A program made the position numbers and the translations under genes. Shown one piece after another: positions 25,601 to 34,149 of a stretch of DNA of 64,000 bases (position 1 is its first letter; each line of letters opens with the position of its first letter). Under the pieces are notes generated by a model that was given only the letters and a program-made list of their open reading frames with translations, was not told where the DNA came from and did not search any database. The DNA is taken from contig CM068582.1 in assembly GCA_035048485.1 (NCBI GenBank), forward strand, positions 37,095,596 through 37,159,595, written 5' to 3'. This DNA is from Pteria penguin. Its lineage: Eukaryota > Mollusca > Bivalvia > Pterioida > Pteriidae.

Positions 25601-28600
25601 CACTTGAAAAAATCTCACATCAGAGCTTAATAGATCTAGTTTTACATAATACATCAAAAGGATGCTGACGAAATTCCCGCAAATAGCACAGCTAATGGGT
25701 ACCTGATCTAAGTGATCTTAACTTACTAAACAATATCAGTTTAGACGAAATTTTATTGTACATATATCTGTCAATCCGAAAATAGGTATTTTCTCCTTAT
25801 CAGCAATACAATTAACAGCAAGTTACATTTAACCATAGTAACTTAATAAAACTAAAAAAAAACCCAAAAAAAACAAACAAAACAAAACAAAAACAAAAAC
25901 AAAAACAAAAACACCACACACGCACACACACACAAAGCATACAACTAGAAATACTACCAAAACTGAATTAAGATACCGCATTATTTGGTTTCAGTGTTTG
26001 TTCAATATCGCTTATAAACTATTGAAATAAAAGCCATAACAAGTGTCCCCTTTATTTTATTCCTAAATGCTATATTTACTTTCTGTTTCTTCAAAATATT
26101 GTTCATTTATAATCATTATATTTGAATACAATCAACAGTCCATTTTCTCTATTCTGAATCAATCAATATTGAAAATCTGATAATTAATGTTTTTCATCAG
26201 TAAATTTCTTGAGCATATCTCTTAATACTATGCTAAAACTCTTTACCATACAATTGACCATAGGTATCCCTTTATAATCGTTTGTATCAGACAAATCATA
26301 ATTCTGGGAATTTGGAACAATAGAGTGTGTACTGAGTGGTTTCATCATATGTAATGAAATCTCTGCAGGTATACCGTCTAATGCAGCTGCTTTACCTCTA
26401 CTGAGACATAAATAGCGCGCATATGGTACCCTTAATTTACGTATAAATGTTCTGCTATTTATTATAACAACGTGGTCGATACCGCTGCTGATGGACCGTT
26501 AGTTCCCGAGGGTTTCCTCATTCCAGTTATCAGTACCTGTGTACTAACCAGAAATATATACTTTCAAATTTACTATGCGAAAACGTAAATTACTTCAAAA
26601 CTAGAAAGTATCTCCCACATCCACAGCTCTGTCCTTAGCTGGCTATCACGATTAGATCTTTCGATTTCCACAGTTTAGGCATTGAGCATCTCTTAAGGGA
26701 TATAAGTTGTGATAATGCGCTTATGGTACACCTAATTAATTCACATATATATGGTCTAACATTTATTTCCTGTAAACCCTTGCATTCAACAATTTCATCA
26801 TCGAATCCATTCAAATCAATACCCATTAATCATCGTCAAAGTAGAAATATGTGTCATCATTTGCTTTTGTAGCTTTTTCTGTTGTTGCGTTCTATACATA
26901 TTTTTTTGTTTTCATTTTGCCTTATTGTAATTTACCTCGTAAATACAGCGAGCTCTCCCTTTAGATTCATAGCAATTATCATAATGCCAAAATGATATCC
27001 TATTTTTTAGGATAAAAAACATCCGCCATTTTTACATTTCTTGGCGATAAAATTGTACGAATTTAAAAAAAAATCACAAAATGCATCAATATTTAGTGCT
27101 AACAGACCGAGCGGAAGTCAATACAGAATTTCCTTTATCCCAGACAAAATAGAGATACTGGCTTTCATGAACTCCTGGAAAAACCAGGGATGGGATCAGA
27201 TTTCATGGATGAATGATTTCTAATAAGCGCAAAGCGACCGTAAAATCTGCAGAATGTAGACGTAGTTTTTTTTTTTTTTTTTTTGTATCCTAGCGGTATT
27301 AACTTTTTAATCAGTAGCTTGCCTCTGTAAATGAAAGAACCGTTGTCTGGAGACGCTTTAGCATATCGGATCAGTTGATACTTATAGGCACCATTTGCAG
27401 GTGGTAAAGAAATGTTATTATTATTTGTATAGCTCCATGGTGACTTCTGCCACATAACTGAACCGGTAACTCCTCTTTTTTCTTAAACGTATATGGAAAC
27501 TTAACCACAGTGAAGTTGAAATAGTCACGTATATAGTCACGCATAACAGAATATATAAGTCTTATAGTTTGTTCTTTCCATTCTTTGGAAATGTTTAATT
27601 TGTATTTTGACTGCACTGTCAGCAAATGGCTTTAATGCAAATGGACCATGCGTGGATCTGGCATGTTCCACTTTCAGAGTCGACTAAATGGATCAACTGG
27701 TGAGCCATCATAGTGAATGTTTTTCTACCTTTAAACAAAATTTAAACCTTTGCAACGGATAGATAAACAAAATTTCCTGACTGATAATAGTAGTTTTTAG
27801 TGCTGTCGAACCGATCATCTGACAAATGCGAAAACTATATACTCCACACATTCATTGTAATCATTATTGCCAACAATTTAATAATGATAATACATGTAAT
27901 AAATAATGGAATGACTTATGACCCGACTTGTTTTAAGTTGTGAAAATTTTTTTAATAAAAAGTGTGATTTATGCAATTTTTGCAAAATTTAAAGAGAAAT
28001 TAGTTTCATTTGTACGGAAGTTTGTTAGGGACATGAAAATGTTTGTTTTCATCTCGCCACGGCGAGATAGTATCTTGCCAAGGCGAGTTACTATTTCGCT
28101 ATGGCGAGATACCAGATATTGAATGAACATCAAACACGTGGTCATTTGCAGCAGATCACATACTGTGTTGTAGGTATATTTAAGCTATTTAGTACGGAGG
28201 CTTATAAGGGACATGAGATTTTTTTATCTCGCCAAGGCGAGTTATTATCTCGCCATGGCGAGATGCGAGTAATTAAAAGAACATCTAACAACTCGTTGTC
28301 ATGTGCGGCAGAACACACAGTGTGTTGTAAGTAAACTTAAGCTATTTAGTTATTAATACTATTATTAAATACTACTTCTATTCATCTATTTATCAAAGGC
28401 TAGTATTTCGCCGTAGCGAGATAGTATCTCACCGTGGTGATATAGTATCTCGTCCTGGCGAGATGGTAACTCGCCGTTACGAGACAGTATCTCGCCTTGT
28501 CGAGATAGTAACTCGTCGTGGCGAGATAATTTTTTTTTATGTCCCTAATAAGCTTTCGTACATTTGCATCTCATATGAAAGAAATTTAACCATTTTACTA

Positions 28601-31061
28601 AATGGATTGATGCAAGTGTAAATTTTAAAATTTTATAATATTTTCAAATGTAAATATCATCCATTGGCATAATTGATAAAACTGGCTGAAAATGTAAAAA
28701 CCTTTCTAAAAATAGAAAAATCACTTGTTCTGATTTTCGATACTCCTTATAAAATTGACACTAACCCTCAAATAATTTTAAATGAAATTATCGCTCTTTT
28801 CAACTTCTTTACAACCATCAAAATTGACGTTCTTGATACTAAGTCTTCGGAACAAGGGTGTTCCAGCACAGGAATCGGTCGTTCGGTCGAAAGCCTATTT
28901 TATTTGTGCTGCTTTTGCGGTAAGTGGGAAGGTGGGCGCCTGTAAACCGATTAACTACACCAACTGAGTGACGTGTGTTACTTTAATTGACCGTCCTAAG
29001 TCGGTATTGTAACTGCAGCTTTGTCAGATGTCTTCTGTTTTCTCTTTTATATAAAATAGGCTTTCGACCGAAAGGCCGATTCCTGTGGTTCCAGTCTAGG
29101 AATTCACAGCTGATATAAAACATATGGGCATTGGCATCCTCGTGATTACATGTACTTGAAAACTTAATCCAAATGTCAAAACGGTTAGCTCTAAAATATT
29201 TTATGCTATATGGTCAAAAAATGGTAATTCATGGTGCATCTGATAGGCTAATCTTCTTGAAGGCGAGTGGGGTTATTATTATTATTTAAGTATCATGGGC
29301 TCTGATTGGATCAAATTATGTGATTTATCTATAAATTAACATTGATTGGATGAATGTTAATATCATTACCCTACTGTAAGGTTTTATTATTTGAAAAGGC
29401 GTTATTGCTTAGAAATTTGGCAAGGTTTTGTGTGTTATCCAAAAGGTGAATTACCTATAGTTAACTATTAAAATTCTGATAGAGGAAGGGCTGACAAACA
29501 TTTTGATATACGGTTATATAAGACTAAGATAAAGAATGTTGTGTAAATCTTTCTGGAAGTTTGGTAATTTAACAGTGGATCCTATGGAAATAGGAATTAC
29601 TGTTACTATTAGACATCGGAAGTTAACGGATCATGGATGGCGTACGGTAAAAGCGAGATAACCCTATCTGTTAATTATACAGTTGCCATGAGCTAGATTT
29701 TATTTTGCAAATCATTTCGTAATATTCCAAACTGCTGTAAGAATTAATTCATCCATATCACAGTTTTCTTTCCTTTTTTGTAATTTTTATTTTGCTACTC
29801 CCGTATTTTCTTTATTCGCACTTAAGAAATCTGCAATCAGGTTATCGCAAACACTACCCAAACGACCAATAAGGGATTGTTGGAGTTTAATTCATTTATC
29901 CATGTGCATATTTGCGTTTTGTGCCCTAATAATGAAAAAATACAATGAAGTTTACATTAGTCAGTCGTGTAGGTATAACGATTTTTATTGTACTGAACTT
30001 TATACTTTATAAACTGATTTTTCTTCTCTCAGCATTTCAAGTTTAATTAATGATCAAACTACCGTAAAATGGTTTGACCCTACGTATTGTTTTAGTCATG
30101 GGTCAGATATTACTCTCTGATAAATCAAAATACATAATTCTGATAAGATCTCTTCTTGTATGAGTCAGGCCGATAAATCTGCAAATAAATCACGTACTCT
30201 TGTGGATCATTCGATAAGAAAGAAAGAAGTAAACAAACAAACAAACAAAGATACAAAGAAAGAGAAGAAAGAAAGAAAGAAACAAACAAAATAACAAACA
30301 TAGAAAGAAAGAGAAAGAAGATACCTTTTCTGTATTTGTTCATGTATTCATATTACCTGTTTTGTTTTTTGTTTTAATCGTATTTAGTAGTAAGTCCACA
30401 ATATCTACTCGACTAGGAACATACGACACAGATTTAAGGTTGTCATAGAAACACCGAGTATCATTGTAGTTTCTGGAACTAATACTTTTCACGTTATAAT
30501 CCGAAATGTAGTGAATTTTGTACGTAATATTTTGACAATTTGATAGCAGTCCAATCAATGTCTTATTGACGAAATTTACAATCTCTGCAAAATGTGTGTT
30601 CCCAATACTGCCGGAAGAATCCAACAAGAAGTTGACATCGGTACAGCTGGACAAACGGACACCTACAATACAAACGTTAGTTGTAATACGTTTATTTAGT
30701 GAATCCAATAAAATAAAGCTTTATAATGTACAGTATTTCAAATTTAGAGCATATGAAAACTTTAACCGAATTAGTCTACTATCTCAAAATAATAAACTAT
30801 AAGATTTCAACAATGATAATTAAAAACACTCTTTCCATAAATTTTTGCCTTTATCACGTGAATTAAACGAATGTTGGCGAAAATCAATAAATAGAGTTTC
30901 TTGCGTTTATCATTCAACAACTTTCCTTTAGAAGAGTTTACTGGAATTCAAAAATAAATTATAACATTTCAAATATAAATATTTCAACATAATTACATAC
31001 CATGATGCTTTTCGAGAAATAAGAAGAATATCAGCGTAAACGCCAAAATTGTCCTGTTCAT
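9608..31061 (-). CDS. vWFA-VWC-mucin single-pass membrane protein, 12 exons
   Basis: Twelve exons joined at GT-AG borders give one open frame of 4,017 nt (1,338 residues plus stop). In order: signal peptide (1-20); vWFA domain (about 21-203) with MIDAS motif DSSGS and a second acidic loop TDGS; four VWC-type cysteine units (about 204-540), each split over two exons; a Thr/Ser-rich stalk (about 550-1224) of roughly eleven diverged 45-50-residue repeats around LTDTSTT and PSSKATSTP, with few cysteines, expected to be heavily O-glycosylated; a membrane helix (about 1241-1259); then CCCRKCC and an acidic-then-basic tail. Introns between whole domains are phase 1; those inside VWC units are phase 2. 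The layout suggests a type I cell-surface adhesion or matrix-binding protein. Molluscan shell-matrix and byssal proteins use vWFA/VWC modules, but a role here is inference. I do not know a named orthologue with this exact order. Confidence 0.85.
10295..10445 (-). mobile_element. Highly degenerate V-SINE fragment
   Basis: In the last intron of the vWFA/mucin gene. Minus-strand remnants of the core (CTTTTGTATCAGACAGTAT, then GGCCCCGTGT) and of the TGGGTCCGTAATG body are recognisable; the ends are gone. Confidence 0.55.
11970..12115 (+). mobile_element. Highly degenerate V-SINE fragment
   Basis: Plus-strand remnants: AACAGTAAGGCCCGAGGC, GCCGTGTCACAGTAGG, then TGCATGAGGCAGTTG and CACCATATAAGTG, in the same order as the core, body and tail of intact copies. 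It lies in the last intron of the vWFA/mucin gene. Confidence 0.6.
12362..14457 (-). CDS. vWFA/mucin gene exon 11: VWC unit 4 second half and mucin stalk
   Basis: A 2,096-bp exon. It starts with the second half of VWC unit 4 (CPEIVLLPPGC ... RCCKIPEC). The rest is a Thr/Ser/Pro/Lys-rich stalk of about eleven diverged repeats with the recurring elements LTDTSTT, MSSTT, NPKP, SSKATSTP and NxKTTT. Almost no cysteines follow the VWC part. It ends at TTAG|GTATTT, phase 1. The antisense frames across this exon are open only because of codon bias in the repeats. Confidence 0.9.
14780..15480. repeat. 20-bp minisatellite, split by a V-SINE
   Basis: The unit GTTTATACTATACAAGACAC and close variants repeat about 12 times before and 9 times after an inserted SINE at 15011-15289. 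The phase is kept across the insertion and divergence is low. It lies in intron 10 of the vWFA/mucin gene. Confidence 0.95.
15011..15289 (+). mobile_element. V-SINE (RUDI-like), near full length
   Basis: The tRNA-like head begins AGCCGGCGTGGCCTAATGGT and has a B-box-like GGTTCGATTCC. A V-domain-like core (CTTTCGGATGAGACATTAAA, CCGAGGTCC) follows, then the body GCTTCGGGTGGGTCCGTTGC and a 3' tail of AATC/AATT units. Target duplication cannot be called because both flanks are the same minisatellite. The family assignment to V-SINEs is from recalled core similarity; the molluscan name RUDI is inference. Confidence 0.85.
15490..16250. other. Intron 10 remainder of the vWFA/mucin gene
   Basis: No repeat or exon recognised between the minisatellite and exon 10. 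Confidence 0.5.
16253..16364 (-). CDS. vWFA/mucin gene exon 10: VWC unit 4 first half
   Basis: A short 112-bp exon between TTTACAG| and CCAAG|GTATTT, entering in phase 1 and leaving in phase 2. It reads AVGCNINGTVYSPDEEW, then CQYACRCMHYHFHYC. It supplies the first cysteines of a VWC unit and fits exon 11 exactly through an Arg codon before CP. Confidence 0.88.
16529..16743 (-). CDS. vWFA/mucin gene exon 9: VWC-like unit 3 second half plus linker
   Basis: Starts at TTTCAG|GTGTCC (phase 2) with CPTLESIPDGCYPTKD, the usual start of the VWC second half. The CC..C end of the other units is replaced by CPSLTLTC. A linker with NAT and NRT sequons leads to the donor AAAAG|GTATTA. Confidence 0.85.
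17082..17202 (-). CDS. vWFA/mucin gene exon 8: degenerate VWC unit 3 first half
   Basis: Between TTTCAG|ACGTGT and GAAAT|GTATGT, phase 1 to 2 like its sister exons. It keeps the first Cys (DVYCIHHGQ), the aromatic W and the last Cys (KSCVEM), but the central C-x-C-x-C stretch has become an Asn/Ser/His/Asp-rich run. See findings. Confidence 0.8.
17769..17908 (-). CDS. vWFA/mucin gene exon 7: VWC unit 2 second half
   Basis: From TTTTTCAAAG|ATGTCC to ACTACAG|GTATCT, phase 2 to 1. It encodes CPHYDVPAGCRMKRSPGKCC then REPVC, the canonical CP...GC...CC..C end of a VWC unit. Confidence 0.9.
17910..20447. other. Intron 6 of the vWFA/mucin gene
   Basis: A 2.5-kb intron. Contents seen: (TTG)n-rich patch near 18160-18235; a locally GC-richer block at 18500-18660; a fragment at 19095-19130 matching the flank of the inverted-repeat element at 28.86-29.09 kb; poly-C tracts near 19411 and 19652; a (GA)n microsatellite; and a poly-G tract at 20117-20137. 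No exon was recognised. Confidence 0.6.
19884..19922. repeat. (GA)n microsatellite
   Basis: About 19 GA dinucleotides, followed by a short G run. Confidence 0.95.
20448..20565 (-). CDS. vWFA/mucin gene exon 6: VWC unit 2 first half
   Basis: From TTTTGCAG|ACAGATG to AACACAG|GTATGA, phase 1 to 2. It reads DRCLSWDGDGYFQWQKW, then CDYICQCLNATLGYYKCEHR, completing a regular VWC first half with an N-glycosylation sequon (NAT). Confidence 0.9.
21111..21253 (-). CDS. vWFA/mucin gene exon 5: VWC unit 1 second half
   Basis: From TTTCAG|GTGTCC (phase 2) to GGTCAAG|GTAAAA (phase 1). It encodes CPIYENLPANCRLMDMGHEC then CLQPQC, with a sequon NKS in the linker after it. Confidence 0.9.
21632..21808 (-). 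mobile_element. tRNA-derived SINE, family B
   Basis: Minus-strand head AGGGGCAGGCTTGGTGTAGT with GGTTCGATTCCCGGG, then a body ending TTGAAAGCGAC...CACCAATC and an (AACC)n tail. About 177 bp; it lies in intron 4 of the vWFA/mucin gene in the gene's own orientation. This family lacks the V-SINE core. Confidence 0.85.
21908..22025 (-). CDS. vWFA/mucin gene exon 4: VWC unit 1 first half
   Basis: From TTTTAG|ACTCAG to AATAATAG|GTGTGA. It reads DSVCFYKGSVYTVGQTWYDG, then CELECTCNNGTQGNYTC. The frame runs five more codons to TAA, so an internal donor is required. The AATAG|GTGTGA site is preferred over the weaker later GTCATT because its phase 2 end joins exon 5 to give CNNRCP. Confidence 0.9.
22624..22660. 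repeat. (TTTC)n microsatellite
   Basis: Eight to nine tandem TTTC units in intron 3 of the vWFA/mucin gene. The rest of that intron (22026-22987) shows nothing else recognisable. Confidence 0.9.
22988..23230 (-). CDS. vWFA/mucin gene exon 3: vWFA domain second half
   Basis: From ATTTCAG|AAGGCC to AAGAG|GTAAGG, both phase 1, 243 bp. It encodes the strand SIYITITDGS (the TDGS acidic loop of the metal site), CEALFLCIGMG, and a C-terminal helix ending EDILIKR. Confidence 0.9.
23575..23703. mobile_element. Palindromic MITE-like hairpin, copy 1
   Basis: A nearly complete inverted repeat about 129 bp long. The outer arms begin TGTCATGTTCTAATTTTTGA and meet around a TTTACTTGGGG / CCCCAAGTAAA border. 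An inner palindrome built on AAATACAAAAATTAGAACAT is nested inside. A poly-C tract interrupts the right half. A second copy is at 50580-50710. It lies in intron 2 of the vWFA/mucin gene. Confidence 0.85.
24042..25586 (+). mobile_element. Tc1-like DNA transposon with terminal inverted repeats
   Basis: A 1.5-kb element. The ends are inverted repeats starting TATACTGAAACGAA and including CGCAACTT (24042-24071 and 25558-25586), matching apart from length variation in an A-run. Flanking TA/TATA fits TA target duplication, though the exact border is ambiguous. It carries a transposase gene broken once by a frameshift. It is inserted in intron 2 of the vWFA/mucin gene, opposite to its transcription. 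Confidence 0.93.
24341..25359 (+). pseudogene. Tc1-family DD34E transposase, frameshifted
   Basis: The N-terminal part (from MPRLSQVDRGRAI, about 24341-24575) has the helix-turn-helix of Tc1 transposases (HVAQHFRVHKSTISRLV) and a GRPR motif (SGRPRV). A single-base frame change near 24550-24565 ends this frame at TAA; homology resumes in another frame just after. The C-terminal part (to 25359) has all three catalytic acids: D in LFTDESRF, D in QQDNARPH, and E in SPDLSPIEHLW, with 34 residues between the last two. It ends normally at RGGHTRY. One lesion in an otherwise intact frame suggests recent insertion. Confidence 0.92.
25600..28000. other. Intron 2 stretch of the vWFA/mucin gene
   Basis: AT-rich, no exon or well-defined element recognised. 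It contains A-rich simple sequence with (AAAAAC)n at about 25854-25935 and a poly-T tract near 27268-27285. Confidence 0.5.
28011..28562. mobile_element. Foldback/MITE-like element with short palindrome arrays
   Basis: The ends are inverted repeats: TGTACGGAAGTTTGTTAGGG+ACAT at 28011-28034 and its complement at 28539-28562, 21 of 24 matching by eye. Inside are three clusters of short self-complementary units of the type TATCTCGCCATGGCGAGATA (about 28051-28112, 28226-28270, 28403-28530). Two diverged direct copies of a ~70-bp spacer (about 28124-28193 and 28278-28350) show an internal duplication. Confidence 0.75.
28861..29093. mobile_element. Inverted-repeat element of about 230 bp
   Basis: The arms 28861-28903 and 29051-29093 are inverted copies with the shared run CGGTCGAAAGCCTATTTTAT and GGAATCGG. 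Between them lies a segment whose inverted relatives are found at 4809-4865 and 19095-19130, so the family is dispersed. It is non-coding and probably a MITE. Confidence 0.65.
29100..30350. other. Intron 2 end of the vWFA/mucin gene
   Basis: No exon or transposon recognised. A purine-rich AAAG/AAAC simple-sequence stretch occupies about 30218-30320 next to exon 2. Confidence 0.5.
30357..30662 (-). CDS. vWFA/mucin gene exon 2: vWFA domain first half
   Basis: From TATTGTAG|GTGTCC to AAAACAG|GTAATA, 306 bp, phase 1 at both ends. It encodes CTDVNFLLDSSGSIG with the DxSxS metal-binding MIDAS motif, then an amphipathic helix and two sequons (NKT, NIT). The conserved MIDAS threonine is not evident. 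Confidence 0.92.
31001..31061 (-). CDS. vWFA/mucin gene exon 1: start and signal peptide
   Basis: ATG at 31059-31061, encoding MNRTILAFTLIFFLFLEKHH: a short basic start and a hydrophobic core, as in a cleaved signal peptide. It ends at CATCATG|GTATGT in phase 1, matching exon 2. Confidence 0.85.
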
Positions 31062-31074
31062 ATTGCTGATTCGC

Positions 31075-31292
31075 TATGTTAACATTGCTGTCAACACACC
31101 GAATTCTGACAACAGACCTTGCTGTCAACACACAGAGTTCTGACAATAAACCTTGCTGTCAACACACCGAGTTCTGATAATAAACCTAGCTGTCAATACA
31201 CCGAGTTCTGACAATAAACTTTTCTGTCAATACACCGAGTTGTGACAATAAACCTTGCTGTCAACACACCGAGTTTTAACAATAAACTTTAT
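31075..31292. repeat. 34-bp tandem repeat just upstream of the vWFA/mucin start codon
   Basis: About six copies of a 34-bp unit (CTTGCTGTCAACACACCGAG then TTCTGACAATAAAC) with few substitutions. It begins about 15 bp 5' of the ATG, so it lies in the 5' UTR or the core promoter region of that gene. Confidence 0.93.
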
Positions 31293-31299
31293 TAAGATG

Positions 31300-31770
31300 A
31301 GAGATTAAAACAATATAATACCTATTGATTAGTCGCATATCATATCTAAGTTCTCATGTTTAAAATGACTTAAAATCAATATACTTCGAAAGCATTTTTG
31401 ATTTGTTTAAATCAAACTTAATCTTTTTTATTTTTATTTTAGACGAAGTAGAACAACAAATGTTTTGTGTCTTAATCTTCATGACAGGAGCGTGTATATA
31501 TGAGAAAATTGTTATCTAGTCAGGTCATCATTGACTTGTTCCCAGGAATACCGGTCAATAACTGATAGACCAGGGTCTAATCTATCAAGTAGCCACCTTG
31601 CCTTTAGTTCCAACATGTTGCAACATGAAACTAACTTTTAGCTATTACCATGGCTACATTAGAAAAATTCCGTTTGAGGGTGAGGGTTTACGAAAAAATG
31701 TACGAAAAATAAATTTTCCGGCCAGAGAGGCCGACCAAAAAAAAAAATACTAATTAATAATAATCCGGAC
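31300..31770. other. Intergenic stretch upstream of the vWFA/mucin gene
   Basis: No gene or transposon recognised. The promoter presumably lies here or in the adjacent 34-bp repeats, but no clear TATA or initiator was assigned. Confidence 0.45.
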
Positions 31771-31774
31771 TGAG

Positions 31775-31940
31775 ATTTAGTTGGTAGGTTAATTGGTGTT
31801 TTACGTCGCTTTCAACAATGTTTCAGTTATATCGCGACATGGAAGCAGGAGGTTACCAACCTCTGAAACATAGTGGCGCAACCTGGGGATCGTCGGTGCC
31901 GCAAGCCAAGTGCTTAACCACTACACCAAGCCTTCCCCTC
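31775..31940 (-). mobile_element. tRNA-derived SINE, family B
   Basis: Same family as the 21.6 and 42.1 kb copies. It has the minus-strand head with AAGCACTTGGCTTGCGGC and the body with TTCCATGTCGCGATATAACT, but a deletion near the B-box region. Confidence 0.8.
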
Positions 31941-31944
31941 AGAG

Positions 31945-32450
31945 ATTTAGTGAAATGAGAGGTGTAGTAAAAATGGTAGCAGCCCGATGGGCGACGAAAA
32001 TGTTTTGGTATATATGTATATGTGTTAAGTTTGGTTGCTAAATTTCATGGATAAGTGGCAAAATAAATAATCCGGCTTTTATTATTGGCCAAAACTTATC
32101 AAGCTCTGAAAATAGGCAAAAAAAAAAAAAAGAAAAAATATAAAGGAAAGAAAAAGAAAAAGAAAAAAATCGCAGTTCCGGCTCACAAAGTCTCCCCCTC
32201 CCCCTTCCCATAAAAATCAAATGGTTGTACCCTTCTGTGCATGTATTCTTTGTATGGTTGGCTCTCGTCTTTATTATACAGGGTGGTGAGCATAATTTAT
32301 GCTGGACTTCCATCTGTATATGATGAACACCACGCCCTTACAATGAGGCAAGTTCATCACATAACCCATCATATTATGAATACTTAAAACAGCTATTAGT
32401 GTCATACAGAGCGATTGGTCATCTTAGTTTTAGTTTCATCATGTAATCAT
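31945..32450. other. Intergenic stretch
   Basis: Contains an A/AG-rich patch at about 32116-32170. Nothing else recognised. Confidence 0.45.
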
Positions 32451-32455
32451 ATAAG

Positions 32456-32645
32456 CCAGTGCGGCCTAGTGGATGAGGTGCTCGGCTCGTGACCTCAGTA
32501 CAGGTTCTGGGTTCGACTTACGCCGTGGGCACATCGTTGTTCTGTCTTTCGGATGACACAGTAAGAAACTGACGTCCCATGTCACGGTAGGCGTGTCACT
32601 TAAAAGATCCCCCACTACTTCGTGTGGGTCCGTAGCAAAGGTTAT
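32456..32645 (+). mobile_element. V-SINE, 3'-truncated or diverged
   Basis: The head AGCCAGTGCGGCCTAGTGGA has the GTGCTCGGCTCGTGACC subtype seen at 38.9 kb. The core CTTTCGGATGACACAGTAAG and body GTGTGGGTCCGTAGCAAAGG are present; the tail is absent. Confidence 0.8.
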
Positions 32646-32739
32646 TGGCGTAGTAATGAATTGGAGAATAAAGAACAACCCAACGCTGCTTAAAATTAAT
32701 CTATATACATGTAGTACATATACGGTTTGTACAGAGCCA

Positions 32740-32863
32740 AACATTATATTATATTATATTATATTATATTATATTATATTATATTATATTATATTATATT
32801 ATATTATATTATATTATATTATATTATATTATATTATATTATATTATATTATATTATATTATA
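32740..32863. repeat. (ATATT)n pentanucleotide satellite
   Basis: About 24 uninterrupted 5-bp units. Confidence 0.96.
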
Positions 32864-33125
32864 ACAAGTATGTTAAATTATATCATTACTAGTATTACTA
32901 GCCACTGTTGTTACTAGACACGGTTCGTAGTACTATTATATTGCATATAAATTTCTAGCATTGCAACAGACCCCGGGACGGAGCCGAGCTCATTCATTAG
33001 GCTACACCGGCTGTATTACATATTAAATTATATATTACATTATACTATGATATATTTTACCATATTATTACAAGTGTGTTTTATCATGATTTTGTCATTC
33101 AGAAACATTTGAAATCAAGCTAAAG

Positions 33126-33127
<2 letters not shown>

Positions 33128-33176
<49 letters not shown>
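33128..33176. repeat. (CT)n microsatellite
   Basis: About 24 CT units. Confidence 0.95.
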
Positions 33177-33179
<3 letters not shown>

Positions 33180-33180
<1 letters not shown>

Positions 33181-34114
33181 ACACGTTCAGTGACATAACA
33201 TTCAATACATTATGTTTAAGCCTAGCCATGTGTTGTAAGCTTTGTTCATACCTTTGTTTATATTCGTATACTTTTTATAACAATGCATTCGTGTTGTTAC
33301 CTGTAGCGTACAATAACACTTACATATGTGGATATACAATACATTTATCAGTTGTCGGAAGTACGCAATGGTATTGAATCCAGAAAATCAAAGGATATTG
33401 ATCTGACATCCACGAGTGAAGAAGTCGCTTGAGAATGTATTGGCATCAATATATACAAAGCTTTTGTTGAAAACACGTATCACCTTCGATGACTTCAATT
33501 TTTAATTTTACAGATATTAAATGGTCAAAATCAAAAGTTGTTACCTTTCCTTTTTGATCCTTTGTTGAATCTTCTATATAAAGACAAGTAGATACCGTCC
33601 TTTATTGAAGAAGGTATTTAGTAATCATTGTGTACATCGCTGTAAATAGAAATGATAGAAATAGATCACATTTCCCTATCTATCATGAAAGAAAATGAAA
33701 ATACACGTATGCCTAACGGTATATGACAGCAAAGAAAGGAACAATGGACAACAAATGACTGAAAGAATAACTAGGGGACTGGGTGTCTGGGAAAAGTAAA
33801 CATCTGCTGTTGACTGGCTTCACATTATGATGCCTGTGTCTTGAGTGACAATATCAGTGACCATCAGTCAAAAGAAAAATATATTGAATATCACATTTGA
33901 GTGCATTTGTTGGCTTTAATGAGTAAGTTGTAAGTACGAGAAAAGGAATGAGTCCAGTTTTATGATTTATTCAAAAATCACATGCCTTTACTTCATAGTT
34001 ATAGAGTGTTGTTTATTTTGCTCAAAATATTTTTGAACTTTATGAATATAAAATAATATTGCTTCATGGGATCTCAGTGTGGTTCCGGGATACACTGGCA
34101 AATCCTTGTGTGTA

Positions 34115-34149
<35 letters not shown>

